DNA of 44,328 nt from Anaerococcus tetradius ATCC 35098 (GTDB lineage Bacteria > Bacillota > Clostridia > Tissierellales > Peptoniphilaceae), in NCBI RefSeq assembly GCF_000159095.1, contig NZ_GG666295.1:296214-340541 (forward strand), read 5' to 3'. Positions within the stretch are counted from its first letter, which is position 1. Each line of letters starts with the position of its first letter. A model generated the notes under the pieces. The model worked only from the letters and a program-made list of their open reading frames with translations, made no database searches and was not told the origin of the DNA. Shown here in pieces: positions 24,089 through 32,071 of the stretch. Both the position numbers and the translations under genes were made by a program.

Positions 24089-25443
24089 TATTCTTCCTCA
24101 GCTACATCTTCTCTTTTTTCAGCTACTCCTGCCTGTATGTCGATTAACTCATCATCAGTTACGCCATATCTCCATTTTAGATAAGCTTCTGGCTTTAAGA
24201 TACCTGCTGCCACTTCTTGGAGCCTTATCTTTTGTTCTGTTTCAGAGTCAACTACAAGACTATCATCAAAGTCAAAGGATACTTGGCAATTATCATTAAA
24301 TGGAATTGATAATTCCTTAAACCAATATTTTAATATCTCCACAAAATCTTCAAGGCACCTCGCCAATTCATTTTGAATATCTTTTACAGTAGAATAAGAC
24401 CTTTGCTGTGATGTATTAATTTCTGTCGCTGTCTTTGCGGTAAACTCCATATCAGACAAAGTTCCATAGGCAAGTCCGCAAAGAAATTCAATCTTTCTTA
24501 TAATTCCATTTAAACCATTAAAAAGAGATGAATCCCTAATTGCAGGACTAAACACATTATAGAAATCCTTGTTACCTGAACCCATATCTAAACCTAAGTT
24601 TCTAAATAATCTTTCTTTTCCAACTGGTAGTGTGTCAGTATTCTTTAAGGCTGTTATATCTGCATCTATTGCAAGCTCACTTCCCTCATACTCCCACATT
24701 ATCCTTTGATATTGCTCGTCTGCATCTTGGATTAATGATATAGCCCTAGCAAAACAAGATATACCCTCGTTAGAATCTAGATCTAAATTATTAGCCTGAG
24801 GATTTTTGAAATATGAAAATAAAGGTCTATCCGATTCTACAATCATTTCATCTGCCATATCTGCCCACTCATCTATTAAATTTAAATTTACTTTATCACC
24901 CAAAGTTTCAGCATTATTAGACATATAAGCAGTATTACTTATCAAATATTTATCGCCTATCTCGTGTTCTTCTAGTCTTGTAAAATATATATCCTTATCT
25001 TTCTTATCCTTTTTCTTAATCCTGTCTATAAAAACAATATGATTAATATCTCCAAAGCTTGTAAACCCTAAGATTATAAACTTATTAGCAGGTACTATAT
25101 CAATATCAATAAGCTTTCTTGAATAGTCTTCTACATATGGTTTTATAACAATTCCACCTAAAGCTAATCCATATTCAGCAAACTTTCTAATGTGTCTTAC
25201 AAATCTTTGATAAATCAAATCAATATTTTCATCATCAACTTTTGTTTCAAGTTCCATTGTTACAAGTCTTGCAAGCTCACTTGTTATAGCTGCACACAAA
25301 TTTAAAGATTGAGACTTATCAATATCATAATCATTTTTTAACCAATAAGGCTCGCCATGATAACAATCCAACCAAATCTTATAATTATTATCAATATTAT
25401 TGGCAAGACTACCCAGCCTTTCTCTAATTTCTCTATCTAGCAT
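24088..25443 (-). CDS. portal protein (SPP1 gp6-like)
   Basis: A 451-aa portal protein. It contains LDCYHGEPYWLKNDYDIDKSQ, SELARLVTMELE, GIVIKPYVED, then the stem and crown region with ETATEINTSQQRSYSTVKDIQ-like helices (here AKTATEINTSQQRSYSTVK). The dodecameric ring is the DNA entry port. Acidic C-terminus. It follows terL by a short gap. Confidence 0.92.
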   Translation of the reverse strand: MLDREIRERLGSLANNIDNNYKIWLDCYHGEPYWLKNDYDIDKSQSLNLCAAITSELARLVTMELETKVDDENIDLIYQRFVRHIRKFAEYGLALGGIVIKPYVEDYSRKLIDIDIVPANKFIILGFTSFGDINHIVFIDRIKKKDKKDKDIYFTRLEEHEIGDKYLISNTAYMSNNAETLGDKVNLNLIDEWADMADEMIVESDRPLFSYFKNPQANNLDLDSNEGISCFARAISLIQDADEQYQRIMWEYEGSELAIDADITALKNTDTLPVGKERLFRNLGLDMGSGNKDFYNVFSPAIRDSSLFNGLNGIIRKIEFLCGLAYGTLSDMEFTAKTATEINTSQQRSYSTVKDIQNELARCLEDFVEILKYWFKELSIPFNDNCQVSFDFDDSLVVDSETEQKIRLQEVAAGILKPEAYLKWRYGVTDDELIDIQAGVAEKREDVAEEE

Positions 25444-25451
25444 TTTAACTC

Positions 25452-26771
25452 CTATACATTCATAAGCACCTTTATAAATTTTTCAATAGAATATTCAAAG
25501 GCATCTAGGGTATCAATATCACTTGTCCCATCATCAAGCCTTATATCTTCCATTTCCTCTTCCTTCCATACTGCAGTAGATAAAGCCTCTCCAAGGCTCT
25601 TACAATCTTTGGTATAAAAAAATCTATCAGAGGCAATCAAAGTATTGACAAGCCTTATCCTGTCATTGATTGGATTCTTGATAGAGTTCTTAATCTTTAT
25701 ATTTAAATTTGCATCAAGTAGGGCTTTTTGCATACCCTTAATTAAAACTTGTTCAGCACTATCTGCATATATGAGGTCGACGTTTCCATAAGTAGATTGG
25801 ATAACCCTTACAAAGTCTATAAGTTGATTATATAAGTCTGTTGGCTTATCAGGTTCTAATCTCTCAGACCTTAAAGCATAGACCTTTTTAAAACCTCGAC
25901 TAATACCGCAACAAATAAAAGCGTGCTTTGAATTATTACCACCAAAGTCCACTCCAATCTGTATCATCTGTAATTCGTGAGGTTTTTCTTTTATTAAATA
26001 ATCGTCTGGATTATCAGCAAATTGCTTATAAATAAGACCCTCAGCAACTACCCTAAGACCTAGTATATCTCTTTTGTACCAAACTGAATTAGGATCATAC
26101 TGGAGTTTTATCTCCTTCTTTCTTTGGTCGGAAATATTGATATTATCATCAATAGTAAAGTGCTTATAATTATATCCACCAAAATCTATTCCCTCATCAA
26201 TCATATTCTGGTACTTATCTATGTGATCGGCATAAATAAAATGATTAGGACTTGAAGGGTTTAAATCCCAAAAGAACTTACGTCTTTTAGCTGCTGCTGT
26301 ACGGTTAAAGGCTTCCTTGATTGAATCCTTGTGGTGTAAGTTTATCTCTGTAGCTATCCACATACCGAAGGAATTACCACGTATCTTTTTATAGGAATCA
26401 GCTTTGGCAGCACCAGCAAATATGACTATCCTCTCTCTAAATTTTGTATAAGGACCTTTGATAATTAAGGCTTCATTACCCTTATGTTTCCCCCATCTGC
26501 ATTGACCACGGAAAATATATTCAAGACCAAAACCATTGGCATCTCCAATATTTAACTTGGCATTTGCAGCAGTTGACCCTGTAGCAAGATGCAACCTGTC
26601 CTTGGTCGTCCTTAATTCATGGCTGAAGGCATAAACATTATCAACAGTCTTACCAGCTCTTACAGCCCCTTCTGCGATGTTATAAGTATTATTTTTACAA
26701 CTTCTGATATAGTCAACATGTTTTTTGGAAAACCTGAAGGGAATTGTCCTTCTTTTCTTAATCGTCTCCAT
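25452..26771 (-). CDS. terL: terminase large subunit (PBSX family)
   Basis: A 439-aa packaging motor. Walker A is AEGAVRAGKT (33-42). The Walker B-like region is NSFGMWIATEINLHH. The C-terminal nuclease domain begins IQIGVDFGGNNSKHAF, with its catalytic Asp, and ends near GTSDIDTLDAFEYS. The PBSX-type large subunit together with a Terminase_2 small subunit suggests headful or pac-type packaging, though no pac site is identifiable here. It overlaps terS by 14 nt. Confidence 0.95.
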   Translation of the reverse strand: METIKKRRTIPFRFSKKHVDYIRSCKNNTYNIAEGAVRAGKTVDNVYAFSHELRTTKDRLHLATGSTAANAKLNIGDANGFGLEYIFRGQCRWGKHKGNEALIIKGPYTKFRERIVIFAGAAKADSYKKIRGNSFGMWIATEINLHHKDSIKEAFNRTAAAKRRKFFWDLNPSSPNHFIYADHIDKYQNMIDEGIDFGGYNYKHFTIDDNINISDQRKKEIKLQYDPNSVWYKRDILGLRVVAEGLIYKQFADNPDDYLIKEKPHELQMIQIGVDFGGNNSKHAFICCGISRGFKKVYALRSERLEPDKPTDLYNQLIDFVRVIQSTYGNVDLIYADSAEQVLIKGMQKALLDANLNIKIKNSIKNPINDRIRLVNTLIASDRFFYTKDCKSLGEALSTAVWKEEEMEDIRLDDGTSDIDTLDAFEYSIEKFIKVLMNV

Positions 26772-27264
26772 AAATCATCCTATCTATATCTTCAAGGTCC
26801 TCAATTTCTTCTGATATACCTTTCATAATCTGTATTTCAGTTTTAGTTTTCTCGATTTGAGTTTGTTGTTTTTCTTTTTCTAGGTCAGAAGCATTAAGCC
26901 CAAATCTTCTCATAAGAAGTTCAGCTGCTTTTAGCCTATCTTTGTTCTGAACCTTTACTTGTCCCAGGGCTTCTCCTCCAAACTCAGTCTTATAATAAAC
27001 CTCATCGTGGGTTTCACCTCTTAAAACAGCAGTTAGGTACTGCAGGACCTCTTTTGATTCAGCAATGGTCTCAGCTTCTAACTCTGATAATTTTTTATCA
27101 ATATAAGCTTTTACCTTAGGATTTCTTAGTAATTTATGAGCCTCAACGCTAGCCATATTATCGCTACTATACTTATAACCAGCTTTCTTATATGCCTCGG
27201 TAGCATTCCCAGTCTTGATGTACTCATCAGCAAACTTCTTCTGTTTAATTGTCAATTTCTTCAA
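26758..27264 (-). CDS. terS: terminase small subunit
   Basis: A 168-aa Terminase_2 protein. LTIKQKKFADEYIKTGNATEAYKKAGY is the helix-turn-helix that recognises the packaging site. RNPKVKAYIDKKL and a charged C-terminal helix follow. TTG start at 27264 with GAGGTGA upstream. First gene of the late operon. Confidence 0.93.
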   Translation of the reverse strand: MKKLTIKQKKFADEYIKTGNATEAYKKAGYKYSSDNMASVEAHKLLRNPKVKAYIDKKLSELEAETIAESKEVLQYLTAVLRGETHDEVYYKTEFGGEALGQVKVQNKDRLKAAELLMRRFGLNASDLEKEKQQTQIEKTKTEIQIMKGISEEIEDLEDIDRMIYGDD

Positions 27265-27423
27265 AGCACATCACCTCGCTTTCAAAACATTTACTTAAAA
27301 CCCTTATCCAAACCGCCATGCACGTGAGAACAATCATCACGCCGTAGAAATATAAAATTAAAGAAAGAACTATGAAGTTATACGAAAGGATTTGCATGGC
27401 AGCTTAGATAAAAGCTTTATACA

Positions 27424-27449
27424 CAAAAAGGCAAGCCTTATAGCCTGCC
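27424..27449 (-). terminator. terminator in the late leader
   Basis: Minus-strand GGCAGGC (27443-27449) pairs with GCTTGCC (27430-27436), 7 bp with one wobble, then UUUUU. It lies between the late promoter repeats and terS. Either it ends the early transcript or it must be bypassed for late expression. Confidence 0.8.
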
Positions 27450-27498
27450 CTTTTATGTAAAACAAATAAATCAGAGGTGTCCCCCAATTAAACACACT

Positions 27499-27556
27499 AC
27501 TATAATACCATATATAAAGGCTTCAAGTGTGCCAGAATCGTGCCAAAATCGTGCCA
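27499..27556 (-). promoter_or_regulatory. candidate late promoter with three activator iterons
   Basis: On the minus strand, three tandem copies, TGGCACGATT twice then TGGCACACTT, start exactly 11 bp apart (plus-strand 27547-27556, 27536-27545, 27525-27534). They sit right after the late-regulator stop codon. TATTAT (27502-27507) follows 17 nt after the third copy, which occupies the -35 position. The helically phased repeats suggest that the adjacent sigma-like regulator binds here to activate late genes. Confidence 0.7.
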
Positions 27557-27558
27557 GC

Positions 27559-28062
27559 CTACCTCACATCTACATCAGGCCCCTCAATTAAATACAACCT
27601 CTTATATATGTAGAGCAATGCCCTATCACTCATTCTTCTGACCGTACTCTTGCTATAATGGAGCCTATCCGCCACCTCCTGAAAACTCATAGCCTCCGCC
27701 TTACTCTCCGTCATCCACATATTCTTAACAATAAACAACTCCTCCTTAGAAAGACCTTTTATCGCAAAAGAAATAGCCCTAGTATCCAAATCAATCTGCA
27801 TAAGAGTGCGTCTAAGACTCACCACATCATCAAAAACGCCCACCATCTTATCCTCTTGCTTGCTTCCTCCGCCCTTAACCGCATCGGAAGAAGACCAAGA
27901 AGCACCAATTGACAAGCTATCCTCTAACATTGAAATCTTAGCCTCTATAGCCTCCTTAATTGCTAAATCTTGCCCATAATTCCTGAGTCTTGACTTAACG
28001 ATATAAATCCTCTCCTTATCCTTATTAGCCGACCTTAACTTATCATAATCCAAAACAACCAC
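27559..28062 (-). CDS. sigma-70 region 4-like late transcription regulator
   Basis: A 167-aa protein. The C-terminal SFQEVADRLHYSKSTVRRMSDRALLYIY (about 126-153) is a sigma-70 region 4-type helix-turn-helix. The N-terminal half is helical. Position at the end of the early operon, next to the late genes, is that of ArpU/RinA-type late activators. A GTG start at 28062 follows GAAGGGGGG. Three 11-bp repeats just beyond its stop are its likely targets. Confidence 0.8.
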   Translation of the reverse strand: MVVLDYDKLRSANKDKERIYIVKSRLRNYGQDLAIKEAIEAKISMLEDSLSIGASWSSSDAVKGGGSKQEDKMVGVFDDVVSLRRTLMQIDLDTRAISFAIKGLSKEELFIVKNMWMTESKAEAMSFQEVADRLHYSKSTVRRMSDRALLYIYKRLYLIEGPDVDVR

Positions 28063-28079
28063 CCCCCTTCACTTCTCAA

Positions 28080-28445
28080 TCATCTTGAAATTACCCTTAA
28101 TATCCAACCGCTGCACATAATCTGCATTAATACAATCAATCTTCTTAACCAGCCTATCCCTAAACAATCCACAGGGTCAATCCCAAGCTGTTCACAAAGG
28201 ATAATGAGGGTAACAAAAATATCTCCCATTTCAAGTTTCATATTTTCTTGGGTTTCTATCTGCTCATAATCAGAATAACACTCTGATGGGTCTTCACCTA
28301 TCCTCACCAAATAATCAAACTCCGTCTTAAACTCAAACACCTCTTCTATAAATTTCATAAATTGTTTTTCTGCATTTTCAGCATGAAGCAAGTCCTTATC
28401 ATCTGCCCAGCTTAAAACCTTATCTTGTAATTGTTCAAAATTCAT
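28080..28445 (-). CDS. MazG-like NTP pyrophosphohydrolase, altered C-terminus
   Basis: A 121-aa MazG-like protein. It has QDKVLSWADDKDLL, an EEVFEF helix and LEMGDIFVTLIILCEQLGID, with the acidic metal-binding residues of the all-alpha NTPase fold. After PVDCL the usual DRKG...VKE-type ending is missing. The frame instead reads GIGWLRRLIVLMQIMCSGW onward. A different frame stays open to a TGA at 28069-28071 and reads FRDRLVKKID then INADYVQRLD. A 1-2 nt indel or a recombined 3' end is possible. The first 95 residues support the call. Confidence 0.72.
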   Translation of the reverse strand: MNFEQLQDKVLSWADDKDLLHAENAEKQFMKFIEEVFEFKTEFDYLVRIGEDPSECYSDYEQIETQENMKLEMGDIFVTLIILCEQLGIDPVDCLGIGWLRRLIVLMQIMCSGWILRVISR

Positions 28446-28720
28446 TCCTTATCCTCTTTCAAATCCTTAACAACAGTTTCAAAAAACTTAATCAAAGCTT
28501 CTTTTCTTTCTTCTCGGTTAGCAACTGAAACAAATGCATCAATATCTTCATCAAATTCTCTAAAAGTATTGTTTAAAAATATATTTATAAACTGATTAAG
28601 TATACTTTGCGGTGTGTCATACTCACATACAACCAAATCTTCCCATTGACTCCCACATAACCGCTCATCATCTTCTATAATTAATTGATATAATCTTTCT
28701 ACATTTCTTTGATTAATCAT
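28442..28720 (-). CDS. hypothetical early protein (92 aa)
   Basis: A 92-aa acidic, probably helical protein; begins INQRNVERLYQLIIEDDE. No family recognised. Overlaps both neighbours by 4 nt (ATGA junctions). Confidence 0.75.
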   Translation of the reverse strand: MINQRNVERLYQLIIEDDERLCGSQWEDLVVCEYDTPQSILNQFINIFLNNTFREFDEDIDAFVSVANREERKEALIKFFETVVKDLKEDKE

Positions 28721-28905
28721 CTATAACCTTCATTTCCTAATTTCTTTATCGTACCAAAACATTCTTCAAACTTAAATTCATCAGGGAATTGATCTCCATA
28801 TTTCCAATTCTCAACTATCTGTTTAGCTTCTTTTTTACTTTTCGCTTCTACAACCTTTCTTATTGTATAGCTTCCGGATTCTACAATCTCATAACTCATT
28901 TTCAC
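28717..28905 (-). CDS. hypothetical early protein (62 aa)
   Basis: A 62-aa protein from a GTG at 28905 with AAAGGGA upstream. The pattern YEIVESGSYTIRKVVEAKSKKEA is a beta strand plus helix common in small phage proteins of the DpnD/PcfM-like type; the assignment is tentative. Overlaps the previous gene by 17 nt. Confidence 0.7.
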   Translation of the reverse strand: MKMSYEIVESGSYTIRKVVEAKSKKEAKQIVENWKYGDQFPDEFKFEECFGTIKKLGNEGYR

Positions 28906-29248
28906 ATATAATCCCTTTTTCTTTTAAGGTGTTGATAAATTTAAAAGTATATTCTATACAATCCCTATCTATCTTAGATAGACCTTCTTCCTTCAAAGTA
29001 TCTTTAGTAAATTCAAATCCGCACATACCACCATAAGAACTACATTCAATCCTTAACTCATGATTTTCAACGTTAAATCCACACCAAAAATGATTACTCG
29101 TTGCATATTCAATATCTTCTTTTGTGCCAAAAGCTTTAGAATGGCAAATATGAGTTGGATGCAGTGCCTTATTTTCCCATAGCTGATATTTTCCTAAAAG
29201 TTTTGTTTCTGCTATAAATAATTCTGATTTTAATACTTTATAAATCAT
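28889..29248 (-). CDS. hypothetical early protein (119 aa)
   Basis: A 119-aa protein with several Cys and His residues (SSYGGMCGFEF, FWCGFNVENHELR), mixed alpha/beta. No family recognised. Its ATG overlaps the stop of the upstream gene (GGAATGA). Confidence 0.72.
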   Translation of the reverse strand: MIYKVLKSELFIAETKLLGKYQLWENKALHPTHICHSKAFGTKEDIEYATSNHFWCGFNVENHELRIECSSYGGMCGFEFTKDTLKEEGLSKIDRDCIEYTFKFINTLKEKGIICENEL

Positions 29249-29496
29249 TCCTCACTCCAACACATTTCACCCATTCCTAGCATTTCTCTTATAAACTGAT
29301 CTTCGTATGAGTCAATTCTTAATACATCATCTATATCTTTATCAAATACTACTAATGTTCCTTCCGCAGTTACTGTTAGACTCAAGTCATACCTATCTAA
29401 GAATTTTATAATCTGTAACACGTTACCAATCTTATCTCTATTAAGTCTCTTTTTATATCCACTTGTTAGTCTAGGTTGATTATCTTGAATTTCCAT
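29245..29496 (-). CDS. hypothetical early protein (83 aa)
   Basis: From ATG 29496 (AGAGGG 8 nt upstream); an in-frame ATG at 29502 is also possible. Contains SGYKKRLNRDKIGNVLQIIKF and an acidic C-terminal half ending CWSEE. No family recognised. A 13-codon reading frame at 29509-29550 precedes it and may only serve coupling. Confidence 0.7.
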   Translation of the reverse strand: MEIQDNQPRLTSGYKKRLNRDKIGNVLQIIKFLDRYDLSLTVTAEGTLVVFDKDIDDVLRIDSYEDQFIREMLGMGEMCWSEE

Positions 29497-29546
29497 ATTC
29501 ATATCCCTCTAATAGTAAGGCCTTAATTTCATTGCATATAAGTATC

Positions 29547-29984
29547 TCATCCGACTTCCTTTGAGTCTTTGATAACTTCGCTTAAAACCTTATATAATAT
29601 TTCCTGTTTCTCATTTTCTCTATCTTCTATAGCACACTCAAATAACTTTTCTATTTCCTTTTTAAGTAAAATGTATCTTGAATCATCTTTAAGACCAAAT
29701 CTTTTTGCATCTATATCCATTAGTTCTATAAAGTCGACTTTGTCAAATGTTATTTCTTCATAATCATTTTCCGGTTCTTTCAAGTCAAATTTATAGCAAC
29801 CATATTCTTCTGTACTTTCGCAACACTGTAGGTTGTAGTAGTGCAAGCCTCCGTTTCTACCTAGTATAAACTGATCGTGTGGATTGCTACCTACTATGTG
29901 ACTTTGCTCTTCACCTTCGCTAATAACCTTTATAAGTGGGGTACTAGTCAAGAATGTACTTTGTAGCATTCTTATGTTTGCCAT
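29547..29984 (-). CDS. hypothetical early protein (145 aa)
   Basis: A 145-aa protein: ANIRMLQSTFLTSTPLIKV start, a FILGRNGGLHYYNLQCCES segment, and a helical acidic C-terminus. The first half is beta-rich. GGAGG lies 11 nt before the ATG, a long spacing. No family recognised. Confidence 0.7.
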   Translation of the reverse strand: MANIRMLQSTFLTSTPLIKVISEGEEQSHIVGSNPHDQFILGRNGGLHYYNLQCCESTEEYGCYKFDLKEPENDYEEITFDKVDFIELMDIDAKRFGLKDDSRYILLKKEIEKLFECAIEDRENEKQEILYKVLSEVIKDSKEVG

Positions 29985-30057
29985 TTCTAAAACCGCCTCC
30001 TATGTTATCTTTGATATCTTCGTATGTCTCTTTAAAATCTATAGCATTATATCTCAT
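29944..30057 (-). CDS. small overlapping gene (37 aa)
   Basis: Starts MRYNAIDFKETYEDIKD and ends NGKHKNATKYILD. GGTGGAGG lies 6 nt before the ATG. Its start overlaps the end of the upstream gene and its last 14 codons overlap the start of the next gene in another frame. Only the good binding site supports it. Confidence 0.45.
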   Translation of the reverse strand: MRYNAIDFKETYEDIKDNIGGGFRNGKHKNATKYILD

Positions 30058-30277
30058 CTATAACCTCCACCTTTGCCCAAAGTTTAGGGCTTATTAATAT
30101 CATTCTTGTACCACAAGACCTTTCTGCTCCCATGCTGTCATAACATTTTGTTTGCGTTAGTTTTATGGAGTCTACAATTCCTAATTCAACATTCCTATAA
30201 CAGCACTTGAAATAAACTAAACTCTCTTCAACTTCGATTTCTTCCTCGTAGTACGGATTAAGTAGTCTTATTTTCAT
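30047..30277 (-). CDS. hypothetical early protein (76 aa)
   Basis: From ATG 30277, which overlaps the upstream stop (GAAGAATGA junction) as in neighbouring genes; an alternative start at 30307 has no binding site. A 76-aa beta-rich protein, KIRLLNPYYEEEIEVEESL, with several Cys. No family recognised. Confidence 0.7.
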   Translation of the reverse strand: MKIRLLNPYYEEEIEVEESLVYFKCCYRNVELGIVDSIKLTQTKCYDSMGAERSCGTRMILISPKLWAKVEVIDEI

Positions 30278-30597
30278 TCTTCTACGTCCATTTCTTTTGA
30301 AGTCCATTCGTACAATTTGTCTTTTAAAATGCCTAAATCTTTTATAGTTTCTTCATCATAGTATTTTTGCCTATCAGCTCCTGCGGCGGCAATAGACCAT
30401 GCTAGATAACGTAAATACCTAATATCTTCCTTAAATTTTGTATTATAAGCTTTATAATTCATTAAATAGTCTTCTAATTTATCAAGCATTTCTACAATCT
30501 CGCAAGCATCTCCAGGTGTCGCATAACCTAAACTGTTTATCTTTTTAGTAATTCTTTCTACAAGTTTTAAGATTCTGCCTCTTTTGTTTTTGGTCAT
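30274..30597 (-). CDS. hypothetical early protein (107 aa)
   Basis: A basic-start, mostly helical 107-aa protein (TKNKRGRILKLVERITKKIN, later YLRYLAWSIAAAGADRQKYY). Ends MDVEE at an overlapping start. No family recognised. Confidence 0.72.
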   Translation of the reverse strand: MTKNKRGRILKLVERITKKINSLGYATPGDACEIVEMLDKLEDYLMNYKAYNTKFKEDIRYLRYLAWSIAAAGADRQKYYDEETIKDLGILKDKLYEWTSKEMDVEE

Positions 30598-30797
30598 TCT
30601 TCCACCTCTAATGATTTTGCATAACCTTGATTAAAACCTAATTCAAAATTAAGATGGGCTGCTAAAGACATAAGTTCCACTCCATCTTCTACTACCTCAT
30701 TCATATCGCTAGCAAATTGAAATTTATCCTCGATTAGTTCATTTATCATTACAAGTTGCTTTTCCGTCAAGTTGATTTGATATTTCTTATCCTTCAT
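30594..30797 (-). CDS. hypothetical early protein (67 aa)
   Basis: A 67-aa helical protein (YQINLTEKQLVMINELIED). Ends LEVEE because its last codons are the binding site of the next gene (GAGGTGGAAGAATGA). No family recognised. Confidence 0.72.
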   Translation of the reverse strand: MKDKKYQINLTEKQLVMINELIEDKFQFASDMNEVVEDGVELMSLAAHLNFELGFNQGYAKSLEVEE

Positions 30798-30999
30798 TCT
30801 CTTCTCCTATCCAAATTTCAATTATTCTATCTTTCTTCAATAACACTTGATGTCCACCTTCATTATCACATCTTATATATTCTGACTTATTAGAAAAAAG
30901 GAATCCAAGCTCTTCATAATCTTTAACAGTTAATGTTTTACAAGGATAATCAACATCAGAATAGTGTCTACAATCATCATAATAAAGTGTGATTTTCAT
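30787..30999 (-). CDS. hypothetical early protein (70 aa)
   Basis: A 70-aa protein with a beta-rich pattern (KITLYYDDCRHY, then QVLLKKDRIIEIWIG). Start overlaps the upstream stop at the repeated GAGGTGGAAGAATGA junction. No family recognised. Confidence 0.72.
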   Translation of the reverse strand: MKITLYYDDCRHYSDVDYPCKTLTVKDYEELGFLFSNKSEYIRCDNEGGHQVLLKKDRIIEIWIGEENEG

Positions 31000-31181
31000 T
31001 CTTCCACCTCTTTTTTAGCACGTTTTAGTTTAAATCTTTTCTGTTCGTCATCTCTAATCCAAACGCCTGTAAATGGTTCCATCACAAAAAGCATATTGTC
31101 GATAATCATAAAATGAGCCCAAATGTCAAATTTTGAGTCCCATACTTTAAAATTAAGCTTGGTTTTTCGACCTTTACTCAT
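30996..31181 (-). CDS. hypothetical early protein (61 aa)
   Basis: A 61-aa basic-start protein (SKGRKTKLNFKVWDSKFDIW) ending KEVEE at the shared junction. No family recognised. Confidence 0.7.
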   Translation of the reverse strand: MSKGRKTKLNFKVWDSKFDIWAHFMIIDNMLFVMEPFTGVWIRDDEQKRFKLKRAKKEVEE

Positions 31182-31548
31182 CCTTTACCTTCACCAAATC
31201 CTCATCAAATAAAATAGGTACTTGTATAAAAAATTCTGCATAAGCTTTTGGAAAATCATCATCAAGACAACCCCCTATATATACAGGTTCAAAACATCCT
31301 TTATTTTTCCTAAACCAAATACAATCTCCATAATCTTCGTGCCAATCTTCTTGTTTTTTAAGTGTCAAGGCATCCTCTAATTTCCCCAGCCTATTAGTAG
31401 CTATCCAATGAGCATAAAATACATCATAACCTCTATACATATTTATTAAATTAAGACCGTCTAGTGTCTTTAGACTAAAATCTCCACCTACCGATGGTTC
31501 AGTCATTTTTTTATTTTCCCATTCTGCTGGGTCTGGTCTAAAATTCAT
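31174..31548 (-). CDS. hypothetical early protein (124 aa)
   Basis: A 124-aa Trp- and Asp-rich protein (FRPDPAEWENKKMTEPSVGGD; DCIWFRKNKGCFEPVYIGG). Mixed alpha/beta. Start overlaps the upstream stop at the shared junction. No family recognised. Confidence 0.72.
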   Translation of the reverse strand: MNFRPDPAEWENKKMTEPSVGGDFSLKTLDGLNLINMYRGYDVFYAHWIATNRLGKLEDALTLKKQEDWHEDYGDCIWFRKNKGCFEPVYIGGCLDDDFPKAYAEFFIQVPILFDEDLVKVKDE

Positions 31549-31838
31549 TCTTCCACCTCCACTAATTTAAAATTAGCCAAATCAAAATAAAACTTTTTCT
31601 CCCCCCTATTCCCAATAGGCGTCTTTGCATAATCGAAAAACAGGTTAAACAGTTTTGTCTTATCCTCTTCATCAACAAACTCCCATCCAAGATAATTTGT
31701 ATTAATTTGTAGCAATACATTTTTGCATATTGCAGCGATTACTAAATCGTTTTTATTTTTAATTCGGTAAAACAGTCCAATAGATTCAACTTCAAACCCT
31801 AACTCTTCAACTCTTTTTATAAATTCCTTAGTCTTCAT
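31545..31838 (-). CDS. hypothetical early protein (97 aa)
   Basis: A 97-aa protein resembling small phage proteins with a C-terminal DYAKTPIGNR-like motif followed by KKFYFDL. Function unknown. Ends KLVEVEE at the shared junction. AGGAGAATT is its binding site. Confidence 0.75.
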   Translation of the reverse strand: MKTKEFIKRVEELGFEVESIGLFYRIKNKNDLVIAAICKNVLLQINTNYLGWEFVDEEDKTKLFNLFFDYAKTPIGNRGEKKFYFDLANFKLVEVEE

Positions 31839-31880
31839 AAATTCTCCTGCCTCCCTGCTTCACAATCGCTTTCGATAGCT

Positions 31881-32060
31881 TTAATTTGATTCTTCTTCTA
31901 ATTTGAAAAATGACTCTACCAACTTATTAAGTTGTTCTTCCGAACAATCATCACTTAACATGTAAGGTAATAATCTTTTAGCTTTTTTGTTATCTGATTT
32001 TTCCACTAATTCTTTAAAGTCTTTCAATGTTAAATTTCTCTTTTCTAATTCTTTTATCAT
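31881..32060 (-). CDS. hypothetical early protein (59 aa)
   Basis: A 59-aa helical acidic protein, IKELEKRNLTLKDFKELVE then KRLLPYMLSDDCSEEQLNKL. AGGAGA lies 8-9 nt before the ATG. It fills the space between two clear genes. No family recognised. Confidence 0.72.
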   Translation of the reverse strand: MIKELEKRNLTLKDFKELVEKSDNKKAKRLLPYMLSDDCSEEQLNKLVESFFKLEEESN

Positions 32061-32071
32061 TTGTTGTTCTC

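Noticed and set aside
27245-27337. 30-codon minus-strand frame before terS with a hydrophobic start
   Set aside because: No binding site, overlaps the terS start, and not coupled to anything.
31601-31610. C-rich run in the 97-aa gene as a slippage site
   Set aside because: Only six C in a row and no paralogs or alternative ending.
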